A program made the translations under genes and the position numbers. From the NCBI GenBank assembly GCA_947652735.1, contig CANTEG010000002.1:1-64000 (forward strand): a stretch of DNA of 64,000 bases. Direction: 5' to 3'. The notes beneath the pieces are model-generated. The model did not search any database, was not told the origin of the DNA, and worked only from the letters and a program-made list of their open reading frames with translations. This document shows, piece after piece, positions 24,442 through 33,554 of this stretch. Each line of letters begins with the position of its first letter. Positions within the stretch are counted from its first letter, which is position 1. This DNA comes from an uncultured Lachnospiraceae bacterium (GTDB lineage Bacteria > Bacillota > Clostridia > Lachnospirales > Lachnospiraceae).

Positions 24442-24762
24442 GTGGAATATTCAAAAGATGATTGGAAACTTTACAGAAATCGCATTGCAGTATGGCAGGA
24501 AAATTATATGGAACGGCTTATTAAAGAATATATTGTTCTTTTAAATGGAGAAGAAAATGCATCAGATAAATTTTGGCAGTTGGAAGAACGGATTAAGGAA
24601 GACAGAAAACATCCAGGCGTGATAATTGAAGTCAAAAAGAGCAATATGGTTTCTGATATTGCCATGCTGGTAAATTTGGGTGTGATTAAAATGGATGATT
24701 TAGAGGGTTTTAGTAACGACTTAATAGAGCAGGTTCAATTTATTTTGAAAAAAGGTAAATAA
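24442..24762 (+). CDS. Small conserved protein of Clostridia, unknown function
   Basis: 106 residues from GTG 24442, 9 nt behind TGGAGA. It reads YSKDDWKLYRNRIAVWQENY, MERLIKEYIVLLNGEENASD and KFWQLEERIKEDRKHPGVII, then a helical tail with the pattern DIAMLVNLGVIKMDDLEGFS. I recall similar small proteins in many Clostridia, often labelled only as hypothetical or, without evidence, as multidrug transporter; there is no membrane segment here. It looks intact and is followed by the Nudix gene. Confidence 0.6.
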   Translation: MEYSKDDWKLYRNRIAVWQENYMERLIKEYIVLLNGEENASDKFWQLEERIKEDRKHPGVIIEVKKSNMVSDIAMLVNLGVIKMDDLEGFSNDLIEQVQFILKKGK

Positions 24763-24895
24763 TGAAATGTATTGCTTAGATAAAAAAGTATTTATTAAAT
24801 CTTAATCTTAAATTGAAAATGTAAAAAATCAGCAAAGAAAAATTAAGAGGTGACTGGACTGGTTACTACAAAATTTTTATGCATAAGGAGCAAAA

Positions 24896-25300
24896 ATGAA
24901 AACAGTCAAAGTAGTTGCGGCAGTAATATGTGATTCGTTCGCTGAAAAGAAACAGATATTTGCTACCGCAAAAGGATATGGAGAATTTAAGGGGCAATGG
25001 GAGTTCCCAGGTGGAAAGGTTGAGGCGGGGGAAACACCGCAGCAAGCACTTATTAGAGAAATACAAGAGGAGCTTGAAACAAAAATTAATGTAGGAGAGT
25101 TGATTGATACAATTGAATATGACTATCCTACATTTCATTTGTCTATGGATTGCTTTTGGTGTGAGGTGGTTGAAGGCGAGTTAAAGTTATTAGAGGCAAA
25201 AGCAGCAAAATGGCTGACAAAGGATACACTATATGATGTTCAGTGGCTGCCCGCAGACGTTGCTTTAATTGAGAAAATTGAAGGGCAGATGAATGATTAA
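24896..25300 (+). CDS. mutT: MutT-type Nudix hydrolase (8-oxo-dGTP diphosphatase-like)
   Basis: 134 residues. The Nudix box is complete: GGKVEAGETPQQALIREIQE followed by ELE, in the GX5EX7REUXEEXG pattern. The flanking WEFPGGK and the short length match the MutT/NudG group, which removes 8-oxo-dGTP or other oxidised or modified (d)NTPs to prevent mutation. ATG 24896 has AAGGAGC. It appears intact and ends the island before a non-coding stretch. The precise substrate (8-oxo-dGTP versus modified CTP) cannot be settled here. Confidence 0.82.
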   Translation: MKTVKVVAAVICDSFAEKKQIFATAKGYGEFKGQWEFPGGKVEAGETPQQALIREIQEELETKINVGELIDTIEYDYPTFHLSMDCFWCEVVEGELKLLEAKAAKWLTKDTLYDVQWLPADVALIEKIEGQMND

Positions 25301-25700
25301 ATACATATGCTGAACCATAATGCCCAATACCCCATAACATATTTGATTCCTGTGAAATAAAATGGACTGTCATGCGAAGCAGGCTGATTTCTTAGGCTCA
25401 CGGAGTCGTCGGTGATTAGTGAGATATGTTCTGAGGTGGTTCGAAGTAGACAGAAGCCCTAAAGCAAAGGCATGTTATGCACCGCTTGTCGCTGGCAAGC
25501 AGTGCATAACGTGCCTTTGTTGATTTGTTTATACTGTACAACAGACGTTTTCAAAACACAAAGTTTCGAAATTTCTTATCATAGAAGATTAGTACTTACA
25601 GACGTTTCTTCACACACTCACACTCAAAGAATCCATTTATAGACTTTTTTTTCATAGTCGGAGGTGCGGACGATTTAAAACCTTGCATCCAACTTCAATA
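25301..25700. other. Non-coding region between island and chemoreceptor
   Basis: No gene is seen in these 400 bases. Most of it is repeat copy A; the remainder is AT-rich with no clear promoter. Confidence 0.5.
25400..25580. repeat. MITE-like dispersed repeat, copy A (right part)
   Basis: The core GGAGTCGTCGGTGATTAG (25402-25419) and the right end TGATTTGTTTATACTGTACA (25521-25540), continuing to TTTCGAAATTTC, match copies at 34744-34799, 41995-42180 and 54088-54292. A 23-bp internal hairpin arm (25466-25488) pairs with 25496-25518 at 21 of 23 positions. No left terminal repeat is seen, so the copy seems truncated. Confidence 0.6.
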
Positions 25701-27206
25701 TTACAAAAATACGGTTCGTGCGATTTCTTTTTCCTGACTGCACAATATGTTTAGTTCTTGGGTCATGTTGTTAATTTTATCCATATTTGCTGACTGCGAT
25801 ATCACTGCTTTGTCCATACCCTCAATTTTGGAAAGAATGTGTTCAATTGCCTGAAGCATCTCGTTTAGGCTTTGAGAAATGTGCTTGGAGGTTTCGTTAC
25901 AGGAAACGGCTAATTTACCGACTTCATCTGCAACAACGGCAAAGCCTCTTCCGGCTTCTCCCGCTCTTGCGGCTTCTATGGATGCATTTAAGGACAAAAG
26001 GTTCGTTTGTGCAGCGATTCCTTGAATCAAAGAAATGATTTCCAGGGATTCGTGCACCTTTTCGTTCACGGCTGCAGCGGATTGTGTAATGCTGTCCTGC
26101 TGTTCATTTAAGGCTTGTACATCAGTAGTTGTCTCTGCTACAACAGTGCTGATTTTATCTAATCCTGCGGCAAGGCTTTCAATACTTTTACCCATATCTG
26201 CCTCAAATATTTCCCGGCTGCGTTTTAGTTCTGTCACATCTAAGGCGGTTGCCGCCAGTACAATTGGTTTTCCTGAAGAGTCAAATACAGCGGTAACTGT
26301 CATCTGAAACCAGCGATAGCTGTTGTCTGCATGGCGGATGCGGAATTCCAGTTTAAGAGGAGTATGCTGCGTGCCGTCTTTGATATAATGAAGAATGCTT
26401 TCCATGACATTCTTTTTATCCTTTTCATGTATACGGTTAGAATAGGTATCTGGAGAATTTGGGAAATCCTGTTCGTTGTGAAAACCTAACAGTTTACGAA
26501 ACTGCTCAGAATACCAAAATGGATTTTCTGGATTTGTAATATCACCATTCATTACATTCATACTCCATGAGCCTTCATTTAGTATGGAATCAATGGCATC
26601 ATGGCGTTTGGTGGAAATATCCAGTTCTACTGCATTGTTATGGGCAGTCGTAATATCGGTGATAGTACCTATAAATTCAAAAGGTTTGCCACCGCGCCGT
26701 ACAATTTCCCCTGCCATACGCATCCAGCGGATACCATTATTTTTGGTTTGAAAACGATATTCTGCGTCAAAGACTTTCTGCTCTGTAGTATCTTCAACAG
26801 TATCCTGAAATTCCTTTAAGACACGTTTTCGGTCTGCATCATATATTTTTCCTGTCCATGCCTCAAAGGCGTCTGGAAATTCGGTGTTATCTATGTAGCC
26901 GGTGATTTCACGAAATTCATCACTGAACATGACGCGGCTGATTTGCAGATTTTCTCCGAAATACATGGACCACATACCTGAATGGTTGATACGGTTAATC
27001 ATAGTCATATTTTCACGTGCATGATTTAATAGCAGATTCGCACAGTTTAACAGATTGTTCAGTGCTTGTGTGACTTCTGGTGCGCCCTCATTGATTGTAG
27101 CATCCGTAATTTGCCCAAATAAACCCACTTGAAAGGATTTTTGTGCCTGTGTGTTTAATTCGTTTAATAATTGTGGAACCCATTGATTTTGCTGTTTTTT
27201 ATGCAT
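25701..27206 (-). CDS. Soluble PAS-PAS methyl-accepting chemotaxis-type protein
   Basis: 501 residues without a membrane segment. An N-terminal helical part (1-75) is followed by two PAS/PAC units: about 75-190 ([20 protein letters not shown] ... [10 protein letters not shown]) and about 210-330 ([20 protein letters not shown] ... [13 protein letters not shown]). The C-terminal MCP signalling hairpin has [20 protein letters not shown] and [12 protein letters not shown]. It is shorter than full receptors; the adaptation helices are short. It should sense a cytoplasmic cue and signal to CheA or act alone as a coiled-coil regulator. ATG 27206 has AAGGGAG. Confidence 0.85.
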   Translation of the reverse strand: MHKKQQNQWVPQLLNELNTQAQKSFQVGLFGQITDATINEGAPEVTQALNNLLNCANLLLNHARENMTMINRINHSGMWSMYFGENLQISRVMFSDEFREITGYIDNTEFPDAFEAWTGKIYDADRKRVLKEFQDTVEDTTEQKVFDAEYRFQTKNNGIRWMRMAGEIVRRGGKPFEFIGTITDITTAHNNAVELDISTKRHDAIDSILNEGSWSMNVMNGDITNPENPFWYSEQFRKLLGFHNEQDFPNSPDTYSNRIHEKDKKNVMESILHYIKDGTQHTPLKLEFRIRHADNSYRWFQMTVTAVFDSSGKPIVLAATALDVTELKRSREIFEADMGKSIESLAAGLDKISTVVAETTTDVQALNEQQDSITQSAAAVNEKVHESLEIISLIQGIAAQTNLLSLNASIEAARAGEAGRGFAVVADEVGKLAVSCNETSKHISQSLNEMLQAIEHILSKIEGMDKAVISQSANMDKINNMTQELNILCSQEKEIARTVFL

Positions 27207-27353
27207 ATAGACAGTAACTCCCTTCCGAATTTGTTGACATATGTTATAATATTATTTAATATCAAAAAATATTGTATGTCAATATTGGATTTTACCTGTA
27301 ATGAGAAGTAAAGTATAGGGGAACTGCAAAAAGAATTGGAAGGAGCAATAAAT

Positions 27354-27914
27354 ATGCTAACACATATAGGAACGAACGCAATTGAAACTGAAAGACTGGT
27401 GCTCCGCAGGTTTGAGTACACAGATGATGACGCAATGCTGAGAAATTGGATTGCAGATGAAAAAATACAATCTTTATATTCTGAGCCTGTGTATACGACA
27501 AAAGCAGAAGTGAAGGAATTACTTGATAAATATATTAGTTCATATGAAAAAAAAGATTATTACAGGTGGGCAATTATTGAGAAAAATGCAAATGAATGTA
27601 TTGGACAGATTGCTTATTTCCTTGTTGACAGTAAAAATCATTTTGCTGAAATTGAATATTGTGTTGGGGCAGATTTTCAGTGCAGAGGTTATGCGACAGA
27701 GGCCGCCCAAGCGGTGATTGCCTATGGTTTCAACAATATCAATCTGCATAAGGTTCAGATATGTACCAAAACTATAAATAAAGCTTCCAAACGAGTGATT
27801 GAAAAGTGCGGTTTTACATATGAGGGAACATTGAGAGATTTTTTCTATATGAATGGAGCTTATGTAGGCAGGCTGTATTTTTCCATGCTAAGGTCCGAGT
27901 ATGAGAGTAATTGA
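27354..27914 (+). CDS. GNAT N-acetyltransferase, RimJ/RimL type
   Basis: 186 residues from ATG 27354 with GGAAGGAGC upstream; an in-frame TTG at 27336 is less likely. ETERLVLRRFEYTDDDAMLR begins the fold, ECIGQIAYFLVD gives the central strand, and FQCRGYATEAAQAVIAYGFN is the acetyl-CoA binding R/QxxGxA loop. CTKTINKASKRVIEKCGFTY is the family's C-terminal half. The substrate may be a ribosomal protein N-terminus or an amino-sugar/antibiotic; not determined by sequence. It is a single-gene unit converging on the Agr-like kinase gene. Confidence 0.85.
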   Translation: MLTHIGTNAIETERLVLRRFEYTDDDAMLRNWIADEKIQSLYSEPVYTTKAEVKELLDKYISSYEKKDYYRWAIIEKNANECIGQIAYFLVDSKNHFAEIEYCVGADFQCRGYATEAAQAVIAYGFNNINLHKVQICTKTINKASKRVIEKCGFTYEGTLRDFFYMNGAYVGRLYFSMLRSEYESN

Positions 27915-27977
27915 TAGCTCCGATTTGTTATTAACGCATTCGTAAAAGCACTGAAATTCATTTATAAAAACACTCCC

Positions 27978-29312
27978 TCAGGCAGTCCCAAACAACACCG
28001 AAGCATAAAACATCTTATCATCATACCGAAACGAAGCAACCCCATCATACTGTGCAACGATATTATAAACAGAAGCAATTCCCACTCCCTCCCCACTGTG
28101 TTTTGAGGAAAGATAAGCTCCGCTGTTTGTTTTGCTAATCGGATTTTCGTAGGTGTTATCTATTGTAAATACAAGTACATTTTCAGCTTGAAGACCGCCG
28201 TTGACACGGATTAACTTTTCCCTACTGTTTTGGGCAAGACAAGCTTCTAAAGCATTTTCCAGCAGGTTGCCAAACAGGACACAGATATCCGGGTCTGAGA
28301 CATGTATTTGGGCAGGAATGGAGACATTGGCTTCCATGCGGATGCCGCATTCTTCGGCATGACCTGCATACCATACAAGAAGTGAATTGACTGCGGGATG
28401 CTCACAGTAGCATATTGGAGATTCCAAAGGAAGTGAATTTGTGTATTCCTGTAGGTAATTTTTTAGTTCCGTATAGTTTTCATTTTCGACAAATGCATGA
28501 ATAACCTTCAGATGATGGCGGAGGTCATGCTTTGCCTGGCGGGCATCTGTAATACGCTCCTTCAAATTTTGATATTGTATATTCCGCATAGAGAGCTGTT
28601 GGTTTTTTAGCTTTAATTCTAAATTCGTATTCATTTCCTGAATCATTCTGGAAACGACATAGTAGACGAGCAGTGCCCCTAAATTTACAAAAAACAGGAA
28701 TATTGAATTGTCAATCCGAATGGCAATTTCGGTTGGCGTGCTCTCCAACCGTGAAAAATAGATGTGGTAATACCAAATCAGGTAAAAGGTTGCAGGTATC
28801 AGCCACAGAAAATGCCATATTGTATTTGAGCCCTTGTAGGACAGCACAGGACAGATAAATTTTCGGATAAACCAAAACAAAATAGGAAATAACAGACACT
28901 GGACACAAATGGTACATATAAAAAAGGTAATCCGATAAGGTTGCAGTGCCTGTTCGGGGAAGAAAATGTATTCCATGCATTTTGAAAACATGACAACAAA
29001 ATTAGCGATATTTGAAATGGGCAGAAGCATAAACAGAAGCTTTCCCCAATTTGCTTTCACAGCGAAACAATAAAAGACGGCATAAGTCAGCGTACTCAAA
29101 ATACTTAGAACCGCTTTATGTGCAGAGTCAAAGAGAATGACTTCAATGCCAATGCCAATTTGGCATAAGGTGAGTACAAAAATAAGAGCTGCTGTTTGTT
29201 TTTTTGAGAAACGCAGATGATTCCAAAACGGACATAATGCCAGAAGTAGATATGGTAAAAAATTGGCAAGGGAATACAATACCACTTCGGTAATGCGAAA
29301 TGCGGATGGCAT
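27978..29312 (-). CDS. AgrC/GHKL-type sensor histidine kinase
   Basis: 444 residues. Six or so membrane helices fill about residues 8-230. Then comes a coiled stretch (EMNTNLELKLKNQQLSMRNI), the H-box QAKHDLRHHLKVIHAF, the N-box LFGNLLENALEACL, and the late glycine box GEGVGIASVYNIV. This is the architecture of the AgrC group (HPK10), which senses peptides or other signals in Firmicutes. It overlaps the response regulator stop by TAATG and is translated after it. No AgrB/AgrD-like peptide gene is nearby, so the signal is unknown. Confidence 0.88.
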   Translation of the reverse strand: MPSAFRITEVVLYSLANFLPYLLLALCPFWNHLRFSKKQTAALIFVLTLCQIGIGIEVILFDSAHKAVLSILSTLTYAVFYCFAVKANWGKLLFMLLPISNIANFVVMFSKCMEYIFFPEQALQPYRITFFICTICVQCLLFPILFWFIRKFICPVLSYKGSNTIWHFLWLIPATFYLIWYYHIYFSRLESTPTEIAIRIDNSIFLFFVNLGALLVYYVVSRMIQEMNTNLELKLKNQQLSMRNIQYQNLKERITDARQAKHDLRHHLKVIHAFVENENYTELKNYLQEYTNSLPLESPICYCEHPAVNSLLVWYAGHAEECGIRMEANVSIPAQIHVSDPDICVLFGNLLENALEACLAQNSREKLIRVNGGLQAENVLVFTIDNTYENPISKTNSGAYLSSKHSGEGVGIASVYNIVAQYDGVASFRYDDKMFYASVLFGTA

Positions 29313-30040
29313 TAGTCATTCACCTCCCGTCTTACTTTTTCAAATAGAAATTCAGACCACAAATTTTTTGTTTCAGCAGCCTTTCTACGGCTGATGGGAA
29401 TGCGGGTTTCGTCATTCATAATCAGATAATCAGCATGCAATTGTTTCACCTCATAAAGGTTTACAATGATACCCCGAAAGCAATTGACAAAGTATGAGTG
29501 CGGCAAAATACAACGCTCAACCTCTGCCTGACTGATGCGCAGACAAAGATTGCCACCCTGTTTTTGATGTACCAGTATATGACGGTTGTAATATTCCGTG
29601 TAAATAATATTTCTCGGTATAAGCTGCGTTCCGTCAGGAAGCATAATATAGTTATCGCCACTTTGTATGGAAACAGAAAGCATGTCAAGAATTTTTTGTA
29701 GTCCCACTTGGTCAAAGGGCTTTAATAAATATCCTGAGGCATGAACCTCGTAGCTTTCACTGGCATAATCATTGCTTGAAGTAACGAAAATAAGCCGTAC
29801 GTTCTCATCTAATGACCGAATTTTACGGGCAGTTTCTACTCCACTCAATGTGTCCATAAGGATATCTAAAAAAATGGCGTCATATTTGCATGGCTGAAAG
29901 CATGTCAAAAAAGCATTGCCACTGTTAAAAACATCAATCGTATTAGTTTGGTTAAACTCTCTTGGTTTCAGGCATTTGGTCAAAAGTGTATTTAAATTAT
30001 TTCTGTCATTTTCGCTGTCATCGATAATAGCAAGTCGCAT
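29312..30040 (-). CDS. LytTR-family response regulator (AgrA-like)
   Basis: 242 residues from ATG 30040 behind GAGGGG; an open frame runs to 30157 but is unsupported. The receiver domain has LAIIDDSENDRNN, the phosphorylation Asp in IFLDILMDT and KPFDQ. The C-terminal LytTR domain (about 140-240) has GDNYIMLPDG, IIYTEYYNRH and SYFVNCFRGIIVNL. LytTR regulators bind direct repeats of about 9-10 bp spaced two helical turns apart; such a pair is seen at 30193-30222, upstream of the divergent operon. That operon is the most likely target. Confidence 0.9.
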   Translation of the reverse strand: MRLAIIDDSENDRNNLNTLLTKCLKPREFNQTNTIDVFNSGNAFLTCFQPCKYDAIFLDILMDTLSGVETARKIRSLDENVRLIFVTSSNDYASESYEVHASGYLLKPFDQVGLQKILDMLSVSIQSGDNYIMLPDGTQLIPRNIIYTEYYNRHILVHQKQGGNLCLRISQAEVERCILPHSYFVNCFRGIIVNLYEVKQLHADYLIMNDETRIPISRRKAAETKNLWSEFLFEKVRREVND

Positions 30041-30310
30041 ATATTGTTCCCCTCGTACATGGGCAGGTAACCTGACCATAAAAATATCATAATAATTGTA
30101 GAATAACATACAAAAAAGTATACGTCTAATTTTTATTTGTCTTAAAGCACCTGTCAATGTCTATTTTACTTGTTTCCATATAATATTGCCTTACCGCTTG
30201 TGTAAAAAAATGACCGCTTGTGCACGAACGAGTGAAATCTTTTTTATTAATTGATATTATATTTTGAAACAGTCGTTGGAAAATAACGTTGGAAAGGGAC
30301 TGGATGGTCT
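30041..30310. other. Divergent promoter region
   Basis: No gene. It separates the LytTR operon (minus) from the signalling operon (plus). A TTGACA in the minus sense lies near 30151-30156; the LytTR-type repeat and the plus-strand -10 are listed separately. Confidence 0.5.
30193..30260 (+). promoter_or_regulatory. Direct repeat resembling a LytTR binding site, plus promoter
   Basis: ACCGCTTGTG occurs at 30193-30202 and again at 30213-30222, a 20-bp period. A TATTAT at 30255-30260 lies a suitable distance downstream. Two half-sites spaced two helical turns just upstream of the -35 region is the layout of AgrA/VirR-type activation. Binding by the regulator at 29,312 is inferred. Confidence 0.6.
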
Positions 30311-32518
30311 ATGCAAAAAAGAAGTATAAAAAAGCTGTTTTCCCTGTTGTTGTGTATGGTATTGCTGTTACCAATAAATGAATGGGCGGTTATACATACA
30401 AATGCAAGCGGGGTTATTCATTATAATGTATCAGAAGGCAACGTTGTTATATCATCGGACGGCGATTATATTATCACGGGTGAAACCGAAGCATACGCGA
30501 TTGAGATTGAAGCAGGTGTAAATGCCAATATTACGCTTGATCATGTATCTGTCACAACGGATTCTGCATCTTTAAAATCCCCATTCAAAATTGCTGATAA
30601 CAGTACAGGTAATGTAGTCATTACTTTGGAAGGTGAAAATAAATTAATCTGCAATTCCGTGGATCATGCAGCACTGCAAAAAAACGGAAACGGTGAGGGC
30701 GTTGGAAGCCTTACGATTAAAGGAACAGGCTCGCTTACGGCGACAGGCGGCGGAGAAGCGGCAGGAATTGGTGGCGGAAGCTACGGAGCCTCAGCAGGCA
30801 ATATTATAATTAACAGCGGTACGGTGACGGCAACAGGCGGATATTGGGCAGCAGGAATCGGTGGTGCGTCAGGTGGTTCAGGAAATAACATTACCATAAA
30901 CGGTGGTATTGTTAAGGCAACAGGCGGAAATATGGGTGCAGGAATCGGCGGCGGAAGTGTAGGCACAGGAAACAATATTACCATAAATGGCGGCACAGTT
31001 GAGTCCGTTGGTGGAACTGAGGCAGCAGGAATCGGTGGTGGAAATACGGTATCGGGAAGCAACATTATCATAAGTGGAGGTGTTGTGACAGCCAAGGCAG
31101 AGGGCAGGGATGCCATCGATGATTCAGGCAGTCAGACAGCTTGGAGCGGTATCGTTTTTCAAAATGGTACGGGCTTTATTTATGGTGATGCATTGGAGCT
31201 TACATCCAATGTAACTGTTTTGGCTGACAAGACGCTTACCATAAAGTCGGGGCAAACTCTGACAATTGCGGAAAATGTCATATTGTCGGTTGCGGGAACT
31301 GTGACAAATAACGGAACAATCAAAGCGTACGGTGAGATTCAGGTTACAGGCACAGGAAGTATCAGCGGAAATGTGCCACAAAAAAAGGCAGAGAGTATCA
31401 CGCTCAATAAAACAAAGGTTTCCTTTTTACTAGGAGAGTCGGTTGCGCTGACAGCTACGACGGCACCTGAGGAAACATTTGAGGATGTTATATGGAGCTG
31501 TAATAATGAGCAGATTGTTTCTCTAAAGAGCAATGGCAAAACAATGGAATTAAAGGCAAAAAAAGCAGGTAAGGCAACAATTACGGCAAAGGCAGGGGAC
31601 GTTAGTGTGACCTGTAATATTACGGTAAGCAAATTAAAAGGAACGGCCACGGTTACGGTTGAGGATATTTATTATGGAAAAACACCTGTGGTACAAATGG
31701 AGTCCACAAATGGAATTAAAAATGCAGTAGTTGAATACATAAGCTTAGATGAAGAACAGGCAGTCTATACGGACGAGGTGCCAAAAAGCCACGGCAAGTA
31801 CAGGGTAAAGGTTACATTCCCTGAGACAGCGAAATATACAGAGGTGGGAGTAACAGCGGATTTTAAAATTATATATCTGCCTATACCTGACCCGTCATAT
31901 GAGATGTCAGGAACCAAGGGTGAGAATGGATTTTACACTTCACAGGTGACGTTAAAACCAAAAAATGGATATCAAATTTCAACTCAGTTTGATAAGGATT
32001 ATGGACATTCCATTATATTTAATGCATCACAGGAAAATGCAAAGGTTTACCTGATGAACAATCAGGGTGAAAAGACCGCTTCCGTGCGTGTTAATGCATT
32101 TAAAATTGATACAGAGGCACCGAATGTGGGTGCAGGTAATAACGCTGTTTTCTACGCCGACAAGGTAGATATTGCAGTCAATGATGACAATTTAAGCAAA
32201 ATCGTGGTAAATGGTAACGAGATAAAATTTACAGGGACGTATGCCAAGATTCCGTTAACGTCAGATAATGGAAAAAAATATTATCAAATCGTAGCGTCGG
32301 ATTTGGCGGGAAATGCAGCGACAGTCAATATCACGGTTGCAGCTCCATGGATGAGAGAAGGTGTGATACCGTCTGGCTTATCAATTCATCTTTTAAGGAG
32401 TGAAAATTATACGTTGGGCAGCGGGAAGTGGACAGTCAGCGGAGATACCACGACCTATACAGGTGCACAGAACTTTTACGTGGGCAGTGACGGGGACTAT
32501 GTTTTTACACAGCAGTAG
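30311..32518 (+). CDS. Secreted beta-helix/Ig-like surface protein, first gene of signalling operon
   Basis: 735 residues. A signal peptide (MQKRSIKKLFSLLLCMVLLL, cut near TNASG) is followed by a carbohydrate-binding-type beta-helix (about 40-270) with four ~29-residue repeats centred on AGIGGGS/AGIGGA; the DNA repeats are at about 30761, 30851, 30938 and 31024. Then come a BIG2 Ig-like domain (about 355-440, ITLNKTKVSFLLGESVALTA) and an Ig-like tail with FKIDTEAPNVGAGNNAVFYA. No LPXTG or lipobox. It may bind polysaccharide on the cell surface. The same operon continues into intracellular signalling genes, which suggests this protein is either the output or the outside sensor. Confidence 0.75.
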   Translation: MQKRSIKKLFSLLLCMVLLLPINEWAVIHTNASGVIHYNVSEGNVVISSDGDYIITGETEAYAIEIEAGVNANITLDHVSVTTDSASLKSPFKIADNSTGNVVITLEGENKLICNSVDHAALQKNGNGEGVGSLTIKGTGSLTATGGGEAAGIGGGSYGASAGNIIINSGTVTATGGYWAAGIGGASGGSGNNITINGGIVKATGGNMGAGIGGGSVGTGNNITINGGTVESVGGTEAAGIGGGNTVSGSNIIISGGVVTAKAEGRDAIDDSGSQTAWSGIVFQNGTGFIYGDALELTSNVTVLADKTLTIKSGQTLTIAENVILSVAGTVTNNGTIKAYGEIQVTGTGSISGNVPQKKAESITLNKTKVSFLLGESVALTATTAPEETFEDVIWSCNNEQIVSLKSNGKTMELKAKKAGKATITAKAGDVSVTCNITVSKLKGTATVTVEDIYYGKTPVVQMESTNGIKNAVVEYISLDEEQAVYTDEVPKSHGKYRVKVTFPETAKYTEVGVTADFKIIYLPIPDPSYEMSGTKGENGFYTSQVTLKPKNGYQISTQFDKDYGHSIIFNASQENAKVYLMNNQGEKTASVRVNAFKIDTEAPNVGAGNNAVFYADKVDIAVNDDNLSKIVVNGNEIKFTGTYAKIPLTSDNGKKYYQIVASDLAGNAATVNITVAAPWMREGVIPSGLSIHLLRSENYTLGSGKWTVSGDTTTYTGAQNFYVGSDGDYVFTQQ

Positions 32519-32546
32519 ATGACGATGTGAAACAAAAAGGAGATTT

Positions 32547-33533
32547 ATGGACGGAAAGAAAAGACTAAATCCTAAAATTATAATTATTGCAGCTGTGGTT
32601 TCAGTTATTGTGGTGATTGGCATTGTATTTTTCGTACTGCACAACAGGGAAGACAGTTATCGGGTTATTAAAGTATTTTCCATAGAGGGAAGTGCAGTTA
32701 TAAAACGGGAAACATTAGGTGAAATTGATGCATATAAAAATATGCTGCTGGAGTCAGGTGATATTGTTTCACTGAACGAGGGAACCATGACCCTCAAGCT
32801 GGATGAGGATAAATATATTTACGTAGAGGAGCAGACGGAGTTTGAATTACAGGCGACAGGCAGCAGCAAAAATAGCAAAACAAAAATTAAGCTCAATAAG
32901 GGTGCAATTACCAATGAGCTGCAAAGCAAGCTGAATGGTGAATCCTCATATGAAATTAATACGCAAAATTCTACCATGTCCGTCCGCGGTACAATATACC
33001 GGGTTGAAATATACACGGATGAAAATGGAATACTGTACACCAAGGTAACCGTTTTTGAGGGTTCTGTTGCGGTCAGGCTTGTTTATCCTGATGGGACAGT
33101 TGCTGATGAGGAGACGCTGATAGATAAGGGTAAAGAGGTCATCATATACGAGGATGCTTCTACCACGGATTATCTGACGGGAGTTCGGGATATTGTTTAT
33201 AGTGAATTGCCTGACAGCGTTATCAAGCTTTTACAGGAAAAGGGGTTTGATATGGAAGCAGGGCAGGGAAATGCATCAGGGTCAGATGCAAAAGGAACAA
33301 CAGAAAGTCCAAACGAGGGAGCAGGAAATGCAATGACAGAGAGCACGGCAACTGAGGCTGAACACACATTCCTGACGGTCACGTTTATGTATAATGGCAA
33401 TATATTCGGAACGCAGCAGGTGAACAAGGGTGAGTGTGCGACACAGCCTGTACTAATGCCTGCGGCAAGCGGAAGCTGGGATTTCGATTTTACCACTCCA
33501 ATTACCGAAGATACGGAGATAGAGTGGAAGTAG
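32547..33533 (+). CDS. FecR-domain membrane protein with an InlB-repeat-like tail
   Basis: 328 residues: a short cytosolic start, one membrane helix (about 10-31, IIIIAAVVSVIVVIGIVFFV), then an outside FecR domain (about 40-205) with VFSIEGSAVIKR, MLLESGDIV, TMSVRGTIYRVEI and VFEGSVAV. A Gly/Ser/Thr-rich linker follows, then a C-terminal Listeria-Bacteroides-repeat-like unit FLTVTFMYNGNIFGTQQVNK. FecR domains transmit envelope signals. ATG 32547 has AAGGAG. Placed between the secreted protein and the cNMP-gated phosphatase, it is the likely bridge of signal across the membrane. Confidence 0.8.
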   Translation: MDGKKRLNPKIIIIAAVVSVIVVIGIVFFVLHNREDSYRVIKVFSIEGSAVIKRETLGEIDAYKNMLLESGDIVSLNEGTMTLKLDEDKYIYVEEQTEFELQATGSSKNSKTKIKLNKGAITNELQSKLNGESSYEINTQNSTMSVRGTIYRVEIYTDENGILYTKVTVFEGSVAVRLVYPDGTVADEETLIDKGKEVIIYEDASTTDYLTGVRDIVYSELPDSVIKLLQEKGFDMEAGQGNASGSDAKGTTESPNEGAGNAMTESTATEAEHTFLTVTFMYNGNIFGTQQVNKGECATQPVLMPAASGSWDFDFTTPITEDTEIEWK

Positions 33534-33554
33534 TTGTAAGGAGGGGAAAACCTT

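Noticed and set aside
27978..30040. Agr quorum-sensing locus
   Set aside because: Kinase and regulator are AgrC/AgrA-like, but no AgrB protease or AgrD-type peptide frame was found on either strand nearby.
30781..31116. Minus-strand frame of 111 codons with repeated Pro-Pro-Ile-Pro-Ala
   Set aside because: It is the complement of the glycine-rich repeats of the secreted protein; repeats keep the opposite strand open.
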